A stretch of 64,000 nucleotides of DNA from Diphasiastrum complanatum (lineage: Eukaryota; Streptophyta; Lycopodiopsida; Lycopodiales; Lycopodiaceae). A program made the position numbers and the translations under genes. The notes under the pieces are model-generated. The model was not told the DNA's origin, did no database searches, and saw only the letters and a list, made by a program, of their open reading frames with translations. Positions 1 to 12,159 of this stretch are shown here, piece after piece. The stretch lies in assembly GCA_029204225.1 (NCBI GenBank), contig CM055092.1, positions 22,719,669 to 22,783,668 of the forward strand. Direction: 5' to 3'. Every line of letters starts with the position of its first letter. Position 1 is the first letter of the stretch.

Positions 1-4
1 CCCT

Positions 5-262
5 GTGCTTAGTCCTGCCCATAATCCGCCTACAGTGGCTGCCCGTTCGCCTGCTGGTACTTCCCCTTCTGTGCAAGCTTGCATGGATAGTGTGGAAAAG
101 ACCGTCGCAGAGATGCGAGCGATGATGGTAGCTGGTGGTTATGCGTCTTCCTCGCAGTATGCTCCACCTTATCCGTCTTCTGCTGTTCGTCCTATGTTAC
201 CTCCACCTTGCACCAGTTTGTTACTTGTCCACCAAGGCGCGGGAAGCTTATCAGTTTCATAA
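5..262 (+). pseudogene. Possible gag/linker remnant of the chromovirus
   Basis: A Ser/Pro/Ala-rich 85-residue frame upstream of the protease remnant, with no zinc knuckle or recognisable gag domain. Its position 5' of protease suggests the end of gag or the gag-pol linker. The pol reading frame overlaps it in another frame, so an internal deletion has probably joined this piece to the protease region. It could also be non-coding leader. Confidence 0.35.
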
Positions 263-2112
263 TTCTCGTGTGGTGAGGAAATTTCACTTGGCTACTGTTC
301 CATCTGATTACCGGTATACTGTTGAGATGCCAGATGGTAAGGGAACAGAGGTTTGGGATGAAAGAATCTCTCAGGCGTCTTTGTCTATTCAGACGTATAC
401 CGAGAAGTTAGATTTTGAAATTACTAAACTAGCTAAGTTTGATATTGTACTTGGTAAGCGGTGGCATGCAAGTAAGCAGCCCGCGATAGATTTTAAGTCA
501 CATGTGTATAAGTTTGAGCATGAGGGTATGTCTCATGTCTTAAAGGGGGAGAGACCACCTGTTGAGGGTCCTCTTGTTACCTATATGCAAATAAAGAGAA
601 TGGAGATTCAGTATTTGTGGTTGTGTTATGTGAATGTTGATTCCAGTTTTGATTCTTATGTTGATAATCAGATAAGCACACTCACTAATAAACCACATGA
701 AGCTTCATTTACTTTTCCATCCCCTAGTGCACATGCATTTGCATTACAACCTAGATGTGACCCAACAAGTGAGTTGGAGAAGTCCATCCGCATGCAGTTT
801 AAGCACGTGCTAATTAGTAATATGCCAGAGGGATTGCCGCCTAGTCGGAACGTTGATCATCGTATTGAGCTCGTTCCAGGGGCAAGTCCAGTATGTAGGC
901 CTCCTTATAGGATGAGCCTAAAAGAGGAAGAGGAAGTCAGAAAGATGTTGGAGGAGTATCTCAAGCTGGGGTACATCCGTCCGAGTTATTCACCTTTTGC
1001 CTCTCCTATTTTACTTGTTAAGAAAAAGGATGGTAGTTTCCGGATGTGTGTAGATTACAGGGGATTGAATAAGATCACTGTAAAGCACATGTATCCGATG
1101 CCCAGGATTGATGATCTACTGGATGCGTTGCAAGGTGCAACCATTTTCAGTAAGATGGATCTCAAAAGTGGATACCATCAAATACGGATTCGAGATGAAG
1201 ACGCCCAGAAGACGGCCTTCCGAACCCGTTTCGGTCATTATGAATTTTTGGTTATGCCATTTGGGTTAACCAATGCCCCAGCCACGTCATGATGCGCATG
1301 AACGATGTCTTGCGAGACTATATGGGCAAGTTTGTCGTCAATTTTATTGACGATATATTGGTTTTTAGTAAAACGGTTGAGGAGCATGAGATTCATCTCA
1401 AGACCATTTTGGGCAAGTTACAAGCTTCTGTCTTGTATGCCAATGCTCTAAAGACAGAGTTGTGTAAGACTCGTGTCGAGTATTTGGGTCACGTAGTGAC
1501 AACTGAGGGTATTTCGGTTGACCCAGCCAAGGTGGCTGTGGTTAAGAAGTGGCCGAGGCCTGCCGATATACGCCAATTACAGTCTTTCTTAGGCTTTTGT
1601 AAGTTCTAGCGGCGGTTTGTTAGGAATTATTCCTGGATAGCTGCTCCTTTAACGGACCAGTTAAGGAAAAACAACACTGTGGTTCGATGGGATGCTGCAG
1701 CTCAACAACGTTTTGAGAACTTGAAGGAGTCAGTGGCCACAGCTCCAGTTCTCAAGATTGTGGTTACCCAAAAACCTTTTGACCTAGAGACGGATGCAAG
1801 TGGCATTGCCGTAGGTGCAGTGTTGAGCCAAGATGGTAGACCAGTAGCCTTTGAGAGTAAGAAGTTGACACCAGCTCAATAGAGATATCCTAGACATGAG
1901 CAAGAGCTGTATGCGATTATACATGCGCTCAAGGTGTGGAGACATTATTTATATGGCACCGAGTTTTATGTGTACACAGATCATCATACTTTAAGGTATT
2001 TTTGCACTTAGCCAGATTTGAAGGGCCGCCAAGCTCGGTGGGCCGAGCTGATGCAGGAATTTCATTTGGAAATTCGCTTCCGAAGAGGGAAGGAAAATGT
2101 GGTCGCTGATGC
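240..2112 (+). pseudogene. Gypsy pol: protease remnant, reverse transcriptase, RNase H
   Basis: The frame starts inside a retropepsin remnant: an ILG-type segment ([10 protein letters not shown]) is present but the catalytic DSG is missing. RT follows, with [10 protein letters not shown], the [19 protein letters not shown] block, [18 protein letters not shown] and a catalytic box [10 protein letters not shown] (FIDD in place of YIDD). A frameshift near 1287 falls between NAPAT and MMRMNDV. RNase H begins at LETDASGIAVGAVLS near 1790. Stops near 1608, 1880 and 2009 interrupt the rest. The family copies the element RNA into DNA; this copy is dead. Confidence 0.9.
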
Positions 2113-3260
2113 ATGCAGCGAGATGTAAGAGAGTACGTCCAGCGTTGCACGACTTGTCAGGTGAACAAGGCCGAGAGAGTAAGTCCTCCGGGCTTGCTAC
2201 ATCCACTTGAGATACCTACAGGAAGGTGGGAAAGCATCTCTATGGATTTTCTTGTTGGGCTACCCAAGACCCAGAATGGATTCAATTTCGTTATGGTAGT
2301 GGTAGACAGATTTTCCAAGATGGCTCATTTCATCGCAACGACCTAGAAGGTCACAGCTCCGCAAGTGGCTGAGTTGTTTATTCAGAATATTGTCAGGGTA
2401 CATGGTCTTCCGAAGTCCATAGTTTTTGACAGGGATCCCAAGTTTACGGGAAATTTCTGGATTGAGGTGTTCGCCAAGCTGGGAACACAGTTGCGGATGA
2501 GTAGCTCTGAGCATCCTCAGACGGATGGTCAGACAGAGCGAGTGAATCACATCTTGGAAGATATGCTTAGGGCATATGTGAGTAGTACGCAAACAGACTG
2601 GGTAAAGCATTTACCACTATTGGAGTTCGCGTACAATGATAAGAGACATGCGTCCACTGGATTGAGTCCATTTGAGCTCAATTATGGTTTCATGCCACTG
2701 AGTCCTGCAATCATAGGGATTCCGCATAGGGTACCTAGTGTTGTAGAGTTTTTGGCTCAGATGCAGCATAAGCTAGAGTTGGCACGAGATAACTTGTCCA
2801 AAGCTATAGCTAGGGCAGAGAGTTATGCTCGTGAGAACCATACCTATCGGGAATTTGAGAATGGAGATTGGGTGTATTTACTAGTCCCTTCGAAGTCGAA
2901 GGTGCTACGCACAGGAAAGTGCGCCAAGTTATCTCCTAGGTATTGTGGACCATGGTTGATTATTAAGAAGGTGATCCAAGTAGCTTATAAGCTACAGCTA
3001 CCTCTAGGATGCAAGGTGCATCCAGTATTCCATGTTAGCAAACTAAAGAGATGTTTGCACATGGCGATAGCCTGGTGGAAGGTCTAGTGTCTCTTGAGGA
3101 GAAAGACACCACAGGTTATGGGCCAGACAGAATCCTAGATCGAAGGGAGTGACGACTGCAAAATCGTCTCCTTCAAGAGTATCTAGTAACCTGGAAAGGG
3201 CATCTGTTGTCAGATGCTACCTGGGAGACGCGACAGGCGTTGTAGAAGTCTTACCCAGAG
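2113..3260 (+). pseudogene. Gypsy integrase with chromodomain-like tail
   Basis: Begins in the second half of the integrase zinc finger (CTTCQVNKAE); the His pair upstream is lost in a deletion near 2113. The catalytic core keeps all three acidic residues: Asp in SMDFLVGLPK, Asp in FDRDPKFTG and Glu in DGQTERVNHILED. A stop near 2344 separates the first from the other two. The C-terminal part includes a GDWVYL/KLSPRYCGPW segment and HPVFHVSKLK. After a stop near 3150, a YLVTWKGHLLSDATWE segment resembles a retroviral-type chromodomain, which in chromoviruses directs insertion into certain chromatin. Confidence 0.88.
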
Positions 3261-3286
3261 TTTGTCATTGAGGACCGATGACTTGC

Positions 3287-3299
3287 CAGAGGGAAGGAT
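3287..3299 (+). other. Polypurine tract of the chromovirus
   Basis: A purine-rich run (AGAGGGAAGGA) immediately before TGTTAGAGTCC, the expected start of a 3' LTR. It primes plus-strand DNA synthesis in LTR retroelements. Confidence 0.6.
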
Positions 3300-3800
3300 T
3301 GTTAGAGTCCAGTTATGACTCTATCATGGCCTTGGCACGGCCGGTCACCAGAGGGCCTAAGGCCAAGTATTGGCAAGGGCCGGGAGGAGGACATTTGTCC
3401 CAAGTTGGGACCGGTGCGTCACGAGTAGTGACCCGGTGTGTTCGCCTGACAAGTTGTCAGAGATGCGGTGTTTCTTGACCGTCGGGACCCTAGCCGTCAG
3501 TGACGAGATGCTAGCCGGCAAGTAGTCGGGGTGACCAAGAGGGTCACAGGTCTTTGGCGGGGCACGGGGGTGGTATCCTATGAGTCACTCAGTATTCACA
3601 GGTCACAGGGGTCATGCATGCCAAGTGGACTGATCACCCACAGGTGGATGCCATGTGCCAGTTGACAGGAATAGCAGGTAGGTATGGTTGGGAGGTTCAT
3701 TCTACACATCGGCTTCTAGGATTTACGAGCTTGGAGAGACTGGCTTGTGACAATTTCTGTTGCTCACCACATTTGATGGCAATGCATTTAATAAAGTCTA
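3300..3800 (+). repeat. 3' LTR start of the chromovirus (right end not fixed)
   Basis: Starts TGTTAGAGTC right after the polypurine tract. The first ~450 bp are GC-rich with repeated GTGACC/GGTCAC-like words, followed by a polyadenylation-like signal (TTTAATAAAG) near 3787. No second LTR lies in the window to set the end. Confidence 0.6.
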
Positions 3801-5388
3801 AATAACCTCTCTACAAAGATCCGATCCTTTGAATCTTCAGTTGTTATCTTCACTAAATCAAAGAAACCCCATTGTATAAGGAGTCCAAGGTATATGCATG
3901 CTCGGGTATTCGACATTTGGTGTGCCATGACACTCATGCATGATTTGACAACTAGTCGTGTCATTCTCTGGAACACACACCTTATTTTCCTTAAAGAGTG
4001 ATCTGTTTTGTATGTAATATATCATATTGATTTGCTATTCTTCTTTTTCTCTTAAAATTTCAACATCCCACGACTGAGTACCATCACTTGAGTGAGTCCG
4101 ATCGCATACTTGAACTGTTTATCAAATCCAACCAAATGTGGATCAGATTAACAATGAGCTTTGGGGTATGGGTAGGGATCATAAGATATCTCAATGGAGG
4201 AAATCGAGCTCACTTCACCAATCCGACTAAGAGCAACCACTGCCCTACTAGTAGCTCCCTTGATATAATGGATCTCACAATCAAACTCTTGCATGAGTTT
4301 AGCCCACCTAGCCTTCCAACCTCTCAAGTCAGGCTAGTTACATACTTAAGGGGTTATGATCAATACACATCACAAACTTATTGACCTATTTAAGTTTCTT
4401 GTTGTTCGACTTTTGATTGCAAAGTGGCCATACCTTGCTAAATCTTATGCAAAAGCAAGCCTATATTTGGGTAGGAGTGTGAGCAGTATGAGCCGTAGAG
4501 TGAACCATAATTGAAGATAAACAATGAATGAAAACAAGGACTTAAGATGGCAAAACGGATTCCATGGAAATTTCAACAACGTGTGGTCGTCAAGAAGCGG
4601 TGTGGCAAGTTAGAGGCTGGCCTTCATTTGCTACAAGTGCCCAGTAGTCTTGGTCTTAACCAAGGGTCAAATACATATGGTTATGACTTGGTTCATGCGT
4701 GTGGGTTTGAATGAAAATCCTCCCTTGCATGACCATATATGATTGAGTTTGCATGATATGCATCTATTGAATGTCAAAGTTGAGTGGGTTCAACTCGAGT
4801 GTAGAGTTGATTCGCTCAAGTTCAACTTGAGTTTAGAGCGGGAATTGTCACACTTATCAATGGTAAGAACTATAATCTAGGAACGAACAGGTTGCATGCA
4901 TTTCTTAAACACCTATTGATAGATTCCTACCACATAGGCACTCCCACTCATATTAAAATAAAACCTCATATAATACTCCTCGTCAAAAGTACCAATAAAC
5001 AAGTCATGCTAACATATTTCAAGAGGATCTACCATTGGATACATTCACACTTGCATCGTGTCCTATATGATAGTGCAGCAAGGAGCAACCTATAGTGGAG
5101 CTATCATCTATAGAAGCAGAGTATAGAACAATGACAAACTTGACATTGAAGTCATCTGGTTGAGAACACATCTCAATGACACGTAAATATAGCAGATTGT
5201 ACCACGATTTCATTGTGACAATCAAACTTGCACACAAATTGAGAGACCTCAATATTTCAAGCATGAAAGTTATGAACATAATTGTAGATTTTAATATCAA
5301 CGAAGTAGAAAAGACCATAAATGAAAATCAAATAGTAACGTCCCATGATGAATGGCCAATGACATCACATGTAATCGATGGCTAAAGC
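3801..5388. other. No gene recognised
   Basis: AT-rich sequence with short non-conserved frames only. The left part may be the R/U5 end of the neighbouring LTR. I see no domain, splice structure or repeat that I can defend. Confidence 0.5.
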
Positions 5389-5395
5389 CCTACAA

Positions 5396-5804
5396 GCATA
5401 GTTACCAGGGAACGTGGCTTTTTAGACGTGCCATGCGTTCTCTTATTGGGAACGTGCTCGGGAACATGAGTTTGGGAACGCCTTCCCAAGGAATGGGAAG
5501 TGATTGGGAACATGTTCCCTAGTCACAGTTTCTGCAAAGACTAAAAAACAAGATAAGTGAAGGAGGAAGCTTTGGGAATGTGATTGGGAACGTGTTCCCT
5601 GGTCACAGCTTCTGCTAAGTCCTAAAAACAATATAGATGAGAGAGGATTGTTTATATTATGTGTAATTTCAATATACAAAATTCTATAAATTTCAAACTT
5701 ATCATGTTGACGTGGCGTATTCCTGTTCCCATTTTTTCAGGGAGTTTTTTGTTCCGTTCCTCATTCACGTTCCCGTGCTCGTTCCCGTTCCCTGGTAACT
5801 ATGC
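5396..5804. mobile_element. MITE with 19-bp terminal inverted repeats
   Basis: The ends are perfect inverted repeats: GCATAGTTACCAGGGAACG at 5396-5414 and its reverse complement at 5786-5804. A direct repeat CCTACAAGC flanks the element (5389-5397 and 5804-5812), fitting a 9-bp target-site duplication with 1-2 bases ambiguous at the ends. There is no coding capacity. Inside, a ~50-bp block (TGATTGGGAACRTGTTCCCT...) occurs twice, near 5502-5553 and 5582-5634. The TSD length fits a Mutator-like or hAT-like origin. Confidence 0.85.
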
Positions 5805-5812
5805 CTACAAGC

Positions 5813-7264
5813 AATGAGTTCTCCATGAAGAGCTCAAGCAATACACACATCCAAAGCTGAATAATGAATGTCCCTTCGTCCCTATTTAGACCAACCAAAT
5901 GCCCTAAAATGAAAATTCCCATGGATTAGAGATGACTTGTAGATAGAGAATAGAATATTGCATCATCTTCCAAGTCACATCAAGTTTTCACAAGGACTCA
6001 ATTGCCTTCTTATCAAACTAGTAGCAACAGTGTTCTAGCAAGCTACTCAAGTGATATCTTCAACATGCAATGAATGTTCTTGACATGCAAATGGATCCCT
6101 TCACATATTTGATGCCTTCTTGACTTGAGAGCATAGATATCCAACACGCAATAGCAAACACTATAAAGGCAAGTGGGAAAATTAACAAATAGCAAAATTG
6201 ATTAAGCAGAGATTTGAGATTTATTCTCCACAATGTTTTCCTTGAATTTGTTATCAAACGACCATTGCATTTGCTAGTTGATCCTTGCTCTTGCATCTGC
6301 AATAAAATTGAGAGCAATCACTACCTTGAGAGACACGATGAGAACGAGGGGGACATCATCTAGGGTTGATATAGGCCTTCCAAACTATCCTAAGGCTCTT
6401 GCATGGCTGGGAGAGAGGATAGAGGAGTTGGTAGGGAGAAGGTGCATGCTAGAAAGAGAAGGAAGTGTAACCTCCAAGAGGCTTTCTAGTGGTTTTTCCA
6501 ATATCAAATGAGTTGCCATGAAAGAGAAACGAATAGTTATGCATTTACTTCTAGAGATGTTTTCTACATTGGACATTGCCATCTCCAAGTCTATGCATGA
6601 ATGAGGTTTTTAGATACTTTTGGTGCTTACCCCTAAGTTGTCGTCAATGGGCTGATTAGACCCAAAGACAACGACTGTTTCCCATCCAATAATCCATATG
6701 ACACTTGGAGTTGCATTAACTGTGATGGTTTAAAGAATCTCCACAGATCATAAGATTGTGCATGTATCCCAAACATGGAGAAAGAGTCGTTACTCTAAGG
6801 GAACTTTATGGAATGAGTGCCAATCCAAATCCAACCAATCAAAACTCTTAAACATCTTCCTATGGTTCAGCTTTCTATCTGGAGTAGCTAGAGCAGAAAG
6901 AATTTATAGATAGATAGATGCATAGATATTTGTGGTTTTGTGTTTGTGTGTGCGTTATTATTGAGTATATGATAAAACGTAACATCCACCTGCTCATTTA
7001 TAAAAATTTATCCAATCTTCTTGCCATAATCATTATCAAAATGCACTCCACCTATAATTGTGCCATTGGGACCAACCTTCTCACTTACTCTCATCAAACA
7101 AAATCTGGAAGATAAGCTTGGCCAACATGGGTGTCAAGGGACTGGAAACAAACATGTTCACTACGGTAGATTCCTAAGAGAACCATGTATCAATTATTTG
7201 GAGAGATTCCACTGTACATATGGCACTTACATGTGATATTGTATGTTTATTACAACCTCAATCA
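5813..7264. other. No gene recognised; possible intron 3' of the GH28 exon
   Basis: If the GH28 exon at 7272-8103 belongs to a live gene, this stretch is the start of its first intron. I looked on the minus strand for the next GH28 motifs (NTDG, DD, GHG, RIK) and did not see them. Confidence 0.4.
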
Positions 7265-7271
7265 AAGACTC

Positions 7272-8103
7272 ACCACCAGTATGCCGGTTGTTGCAGATGA
7301 ACGTTCCAGATGTGCACATACTGACAATCCACAAAACCAATTAGCCGAGGCCGGCACTCGTCACCAAAGCACTCATTAGTGGTATTCCAGCTTACCATCA
7401 CATTTTTTTGGACATTGAATTCTGTCACAAACTTTAGGCCTTGGCCATCTACTATCCCACCACCAGTTATTCCTACATGATCTGTACTCTGTGCCAGAAT
7501 GACATACCACTGAGACCTTGTTGGTGGATAGTCTGCTTGGTTTGGGCTGCCTAAAATGCTAGCCCCTTCATCTACGTGCAGCAGTATGTTAGACTTGAGG
7601 AATACTGTTCCGGTCAAAAAATCCCCAGGAGGAAAATATACGATCCCACCACCTTTGCTGGCACATGAATCAATTGCGGCTTGAATTGGGCCAGTATTGA
7701 GTACTTCCCCATTCCCTATTGCTCCATAGTCAGAAACATTGCATACTACTACAGGCTGTCTCTCAAAATTGTTTTCATAGTGAGAGGTGACTTCATAAAG
7801 CAGAGGCACCCTGCTCGTTGCCCGCTCTCGTGAAGAGAATATTTGTTCGCTGCTTATAAATGGAAGTGCTTGCAATTCTAAGGAGATAAAGAAAGTTGAA
7901 ACTAAAAGCAATGTCCATAAGTAGATTTGCGATGGTCTATGGTATGCTTGATTGGTACAATGGGTGAGAAGCCTTACAGAAGAAGCATGAAACAATGCAT
8001 AATAGACAGATACATCAACTGCTTTGAAGCTGCCCATATGAATAGAATACAATGCGGTCATCATACAACTTCTCCGACGCACCGGGGAACACCTTATCTG
8101 CAA
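7272..8103 (-). CDS. GH28 (polygalacturonase-like) first exon, partial
   Basis: The 277-codon frame has a hydrophobic signal/anchor segment (IYLWTLLLVSTFFISLEL, about residues 60-77) and then the N-terminal part of a plant glycoside hydrolase family 28 beta-helix: SDYGAIGNGEVLNT, IQAAIDSCASKGGGIVYFPPG, FLTGTVFLKSNILLHVDEGA, ILGSPNQADYPP and GIVDGQG. Such proteins act on pectin in the wall. The frame reaches LQQPAYW and meets a strong splice donor, G|GTGAGT near 7270. The catalytic Asp motifs normally lie downstream and were not found, so this is either exon 1 of a gene with very long introns or a stranded fragment. The start Met is uncertain; in-frame Mets follow at residues 14, 15 and 23. 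Confidence 0.75.
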
Positions 8104-8109
8104 CTGTAA

Positions 8110-10275
8110 ATCAGGAAAGTTTGATCTTGACCTTACAAAGACAACATAAACAGCATGAAGCTTGACAATGATTCCAACTTTATTCTGGAAAATTGGTCGG
8201 AAATGTTTGAAAATGGAGCTGTAAGTACAGCAATCAACTTTGCTGAGCTTGGAAAAATCCTAGAAACTAAATCAAGATAGGTTGGGCAAAACTTAAACTT
8301 TACAAATCCAACTTATGCAGAAGACAGACGAATTTGATGATCTCAGAAGCAGAAAACAAATGGACTAGGTTTTGCAAGCACACCAAGTGCAAACAGTGAA
8401 CACTATAGTCAGGAGTGTTTTAGACTGCAATTAAAATTTACGAATGAAGAACATATGTGCAGGAGCTGCAATGATTGATGCCAAAAACCAACAATAAGAA
8501 AAAAAGAAAAAAGGCTGCTCTTTTTATGTGTCTTTAACCAATACTCCTACATCAGGGCCGTATTCCATGTCCCAGACAAGATGCAATCTGGGAATAAAGT
8601 GGTATGCCTAATCTACTACTTCCATCGTTAGCAAATGGGTGACTAAAGACTTGAATTTTAGATTGCAATGCTGAAGATCCTTGATGGGTCTTTGTAGGAT
8701 TTCACCAAGACGCCTGTCGCTTTCAAGTCACCTGCTATCTCTATTTTTTCCATCCTGATCCTGAATCCTATTCCTGGGTTGGGAAGAAAACCGGCCCCCT
8801 TTATTTTTTTGGGCTGCTTGGGGGGGGGGGGGGTGTGTTTCTTCTCCCCCATGTGAAAACATTTTTTTTTTCAAAAATTTATTTTACACACAAAAGAGAA
8901 GGTGCATGCAAAAAAAAAAAAAATTGGTATGATTTTTTTGTCATGGATCCTCTCAGATTCTGTGGTGGGAGGTAAGCACAGAGAAGTCTTTCATAAAATA
9001 GCAAAAACTAATTGATTTGTCGACCTTTTAGAAAAATAAAATAAATATGTTGAATGTCACATGAGATTCGTTTTTATAATAGACCTCTTAAGTTACAAAG
9101 ATTAATGAATATCGTACTCAAAGGGCCCAGTGGGCATAAATTAATAATTTTTATAATGTTCTTGAAAATTTTAGCTTCCATTTGACAAAGTAGTTCTAAC
9201 ATTTATGTGTAGGTAATTGATTATTTTTATTATATGCATATGTAAGAAGGTGTCGAAAAAACTTAGCCTCATGAAAACAATTGCGAAACCAAAAGTCAGA
9301 AAGCTAGAGATTTGGTTTTGTTTTTTGCACACGAAGGTTATATGTACAAATCTAGCTCAAGATCAGTCTTATGTAGGTCACATGCAATCGAATCATTGAG
9401 AGAGATGTTGTCATTCGGTAGCCTTTTGCATATATAGAATTGCCCTGGTGTGTTGTTGCCATTGAGTGCATTTTGAAAAATTGTTTAGGCAATTTTTTAT
9501 TTTATTTTATCTATTATATGAACCAAATGAGACATCTCACCCAGGTTGTTGCATGTGCCACTTCCATGCATGTTGTAAAGTTGACTTGGGTACACCAAGA
9601 ATGCTCTAAAAGAATTAGACAGGTGATCCTCCCAAGTTTGACAGCAAGTTGAGACGAACATGACTAAGCCTCTGACTTGTGGATGATCTAGCAAGATATA
9701 TTTGGTATAACTTAACATCCAGACCTATGGACAAGCTATCTAGTCACGTAGTTGTCATAGTCAAGCTAGTTCTCTAAGCCTTCACAATTTGGTTGGCTAG
9801 TAGACTGGACATCCAAAAGTCAAAGGTGTTATTTAAGGAAAGGTGTAAGCACAATAAATACCTCACCAATTTTATAAATGCATTGAGGTCAATGAGTCAA
9901 TGTGATTCTCAATTTATCGTTAGGAGAGTGTAAATTGCCACTTGCATCCATCTATAGGTTTGATTGCCTTTCTCTAGGCCTCAAATTTGATTTGTACTTA
10001 AAAACCTTATTGTACTGGCATTAGTATCCTATATTTGGTCCACAGTCAAGGCAAATTAGAATCGAAACCTCTCTCAATTGCTTTAAAATAAGGGTATTGG
10101 TTTCAAAAAACCCTTCTTTTTTTTTATTTGGATATTAACATTTTTCTCAAAGTTGTTAAAAAAAAAAGTAAGGTTTTTTTTTTTTATCATTTTGCAATTC
10201 AACAATTCAAAATCACTTCAAAAGGACAATTGCTTTATACCATAGGGTGCCCCTCTTATAGGGCAGCATTAAGTA
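8110..10275. other. No gene recognised; low-complexity tracts
   Basis: The first few hundred bases would be upstream/5' region of the GH28 exon. A run of 14 G lies at 8820-8833, followed by poly-T and poly-A tracts to about 8925. The rest is AT-rich without a supported frame. Confidence 0.5.
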
Positions 10276-10384
10276 GTCACTAGCTTAGAGACTCTAGGTG
10301 GTGCCAGTGCCTCAATGTGCTCTCGAGCCACTATTTGTTGAAGAATCAATTTAATGTGTCTCTATTAATGATTATTAATGATGT
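10276..10384 (+). repeat. Tandem duplication, copy 1 (~109 bp)
   Basis: Starts GTCACTAGCTTAGAGACTCT and runs through AGTGCCTCAATGTGCTC and GTGTCTCTATTAAT. The second copy begins at about 10385 and is split by the solo LTR, resuming at 11071 and ending near 11139. Confidence 0.8.
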
Positions 10385-10414
10385 GTCACTAGCTTAGAGA
10401 CTCTAGGTGCTAGT

Positions 10415-11070
10415 TGTCAAAGTACAGTACTTTGGACCTTACTTGAGTCTATTAATGACTCACAAGAGTGATTGATTGATTGATCATAAAACAAATGCAA
10501 ACTCGACACACAAAATTGAGATCTAGATTGACAATTTTATATGCATCAAACAAGAGCAACCCAAAATCATTAACCAAAAGTGATGTACACCACACACACG
10601 TGTGAAACAATACTCAGTAGCAATTGATGTTAAGAACTCTTAGTTCTTGCTTAGATCCAAAGGAAATCAATGTGCATAGTGTAGAAGGTTGAGTTTGTCA
10701 ATAAGCTCTCAAAAATAATCTAAGTAATACATAGAAAGCCTCTTCCCTACCTTGAGTCCGGATGAAAATCCAGCATGTAATAAGGAAGATGATTGAGCTT
10801 TCTTGCCCTAATTTGCCATTCTAGCCTCATCCTTCAGTCTTGCCATGTAGGTGGCTAGATTGATCAACCTACTCCATACATCTAGGAATTTGGTCCTATA
10901 ATGTAGGAACCACTACCAAACAAACTTGACCAACTTTATAGACATGATCTAACCTACTCCAGTGTAGCTTCCCACGTGGCACCATGGCCTCACACGTGTG
11001 GGACCCACCTATGTACAATTTACATGGTTTTCATCAAGCTAGATTTACCAAATTTTGACAATTTCTCACA
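10415..11070. mobile_element. Solo LTR, 656 bp, with 5-bp TSD
   Basis: Begins TGTCAAAGTAC and ends TTTCTCACA, so it has the TG...CA ends of an LTR, and is flanked on both sides by CTAGT (10410-10414 and 11071-11075). It interrupts copy 2 of a tandem duplication whose uninterrupted copy lies just upstream, which independently confirms both ends. No internal retroelement sequence adjoins it. It contains ACACGTGTG words also seen in the LTR at 38668-39436. Orientation is undecided. Confidence 0.88.
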
Positions 11071-11693
11071 CTAGTGCCTCAATGTGCTCTTGAGCCACTA
11101 TTTGTTGAAGAATCGTTTAATGTGTCTCTATTAATTAGTTATATTCTATTTTGATACAATTTCAATGATATGTGAAACTCGAATGTAATTCAATGTAGTG
11201 CATTCACGAAACTATAACCAAACTCCATGTTTTGATACAACTTGAAGATTGATCGATAATATTAAATCTCACATGTGTGCCAATAGCAAACAAGTTTTGG
11301 AGCTTATTGACTATAGTAATACAACCGGTTATTTGTAGAGTTGTCGACAAATTACATGATTGTTGATGATTAATTTGATAGCTTGTGATTGATGTAATTG
11401 ATAGGGATGTCTAGTGTCTTGACTAACAATTGAATATCAAATCAAAGTTGGTAGCACACTTAATGTAATTCTATCAAATCTAGAAAGTTAACATTAATTT
11501 GAATTTGATTCTTTTTAAAATAATATTTTTAAGTCCTTTTAAATTTCTAATTCTTTTTACTTTATAGTTTTGAAATTTTGAAATTTTAAACTTCAAAATT
11601 TTGATTTTTTTAGTTCTAATCGAATATTTAATTTACTTTTAGAATTTTAAATGTCTAGTTTACACACACATGTGTGTGTGTGTTGTAAATATA

Positions 11694-11694
<1 letters not shown>

Positions 11695-11742
<48 letters not shown>
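11695..11742. repeat. (CA)24 microsatellite
   Basis: An uninterrupted CA run, preceded at 11661-11683 by a short CA/TG palindrome-like stretch. Confidence 0.98.
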
Positions 11743-11743
<1 letters not shown>

Positions 11744-12159
11744 CATAGCTTCACACTGTTTTGAAACGTTTCGAAATTTAGGATTAGGGTTTTCCGGAAT
11801 ACAATTTCTTATTATTACCACTTGAGAAAAAGGTTTCTATGCGAACCTATTGGAATTGTTTAGAATAGTGATTTGAAATCTAAATTATTGGAGCAGACTT
11901 CTATGAAGGCCCTCCTATAATATATATTTGTATAAATTAAAAAAAGAAACTTGCAATTATTGCAAATACATTATGTTTCGAGAAGAAAGACTATGACATT
12001 CTATCTTTCACTTTGTGAGATTTGGTGACATATTCTTAGTAGATGATTCCAACAATGTTCTCAACAAAATGCCTTTTCATTGCAGCTCTACCCATGTGAA
12101 TAAGCTAGTACAAATGATGCCAAACTTTAATTTGGCACTTGATTGTAATAGAGAATCAT

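Larger units (their letters stand above)
1..3800 (+). mobile_element. Decayed Ty3/Gypsy chromovirus, 3' part
   Basis: The order protease remnant, reverse transcriptase, RNase H, integrase, chromodomain-like tail, polypurine tract and LTR start is that of a Gypsy chromovirus. The 5' LTR and most of gag lie left of the window. The reading frame is broken by a frameshift near 1287, stops near 1608, 1880, 2009 and 2344, and a deletion near 2113, so the copy cannot be autonomous. The right end of the 3' LTR was not fixed; a polyadenylation-like AATAAA lies near 3790. Confidence 0.9.

Noticed and set aside
8820-8935. Poly-G and A/T tracts as a MITE related to the insert at 35598-35832
   Set aside because: Both have T-rich/A-rich arms and a GGTGCATG word, but no matching inverted ends could be found at 8.8 kb.
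10415-11070. Solo LTR and the LTR at 38668-39436 as the same family
   Set aside because: They share CACGTGTGAAA-like words and similar ends, but I could not align them over their length.
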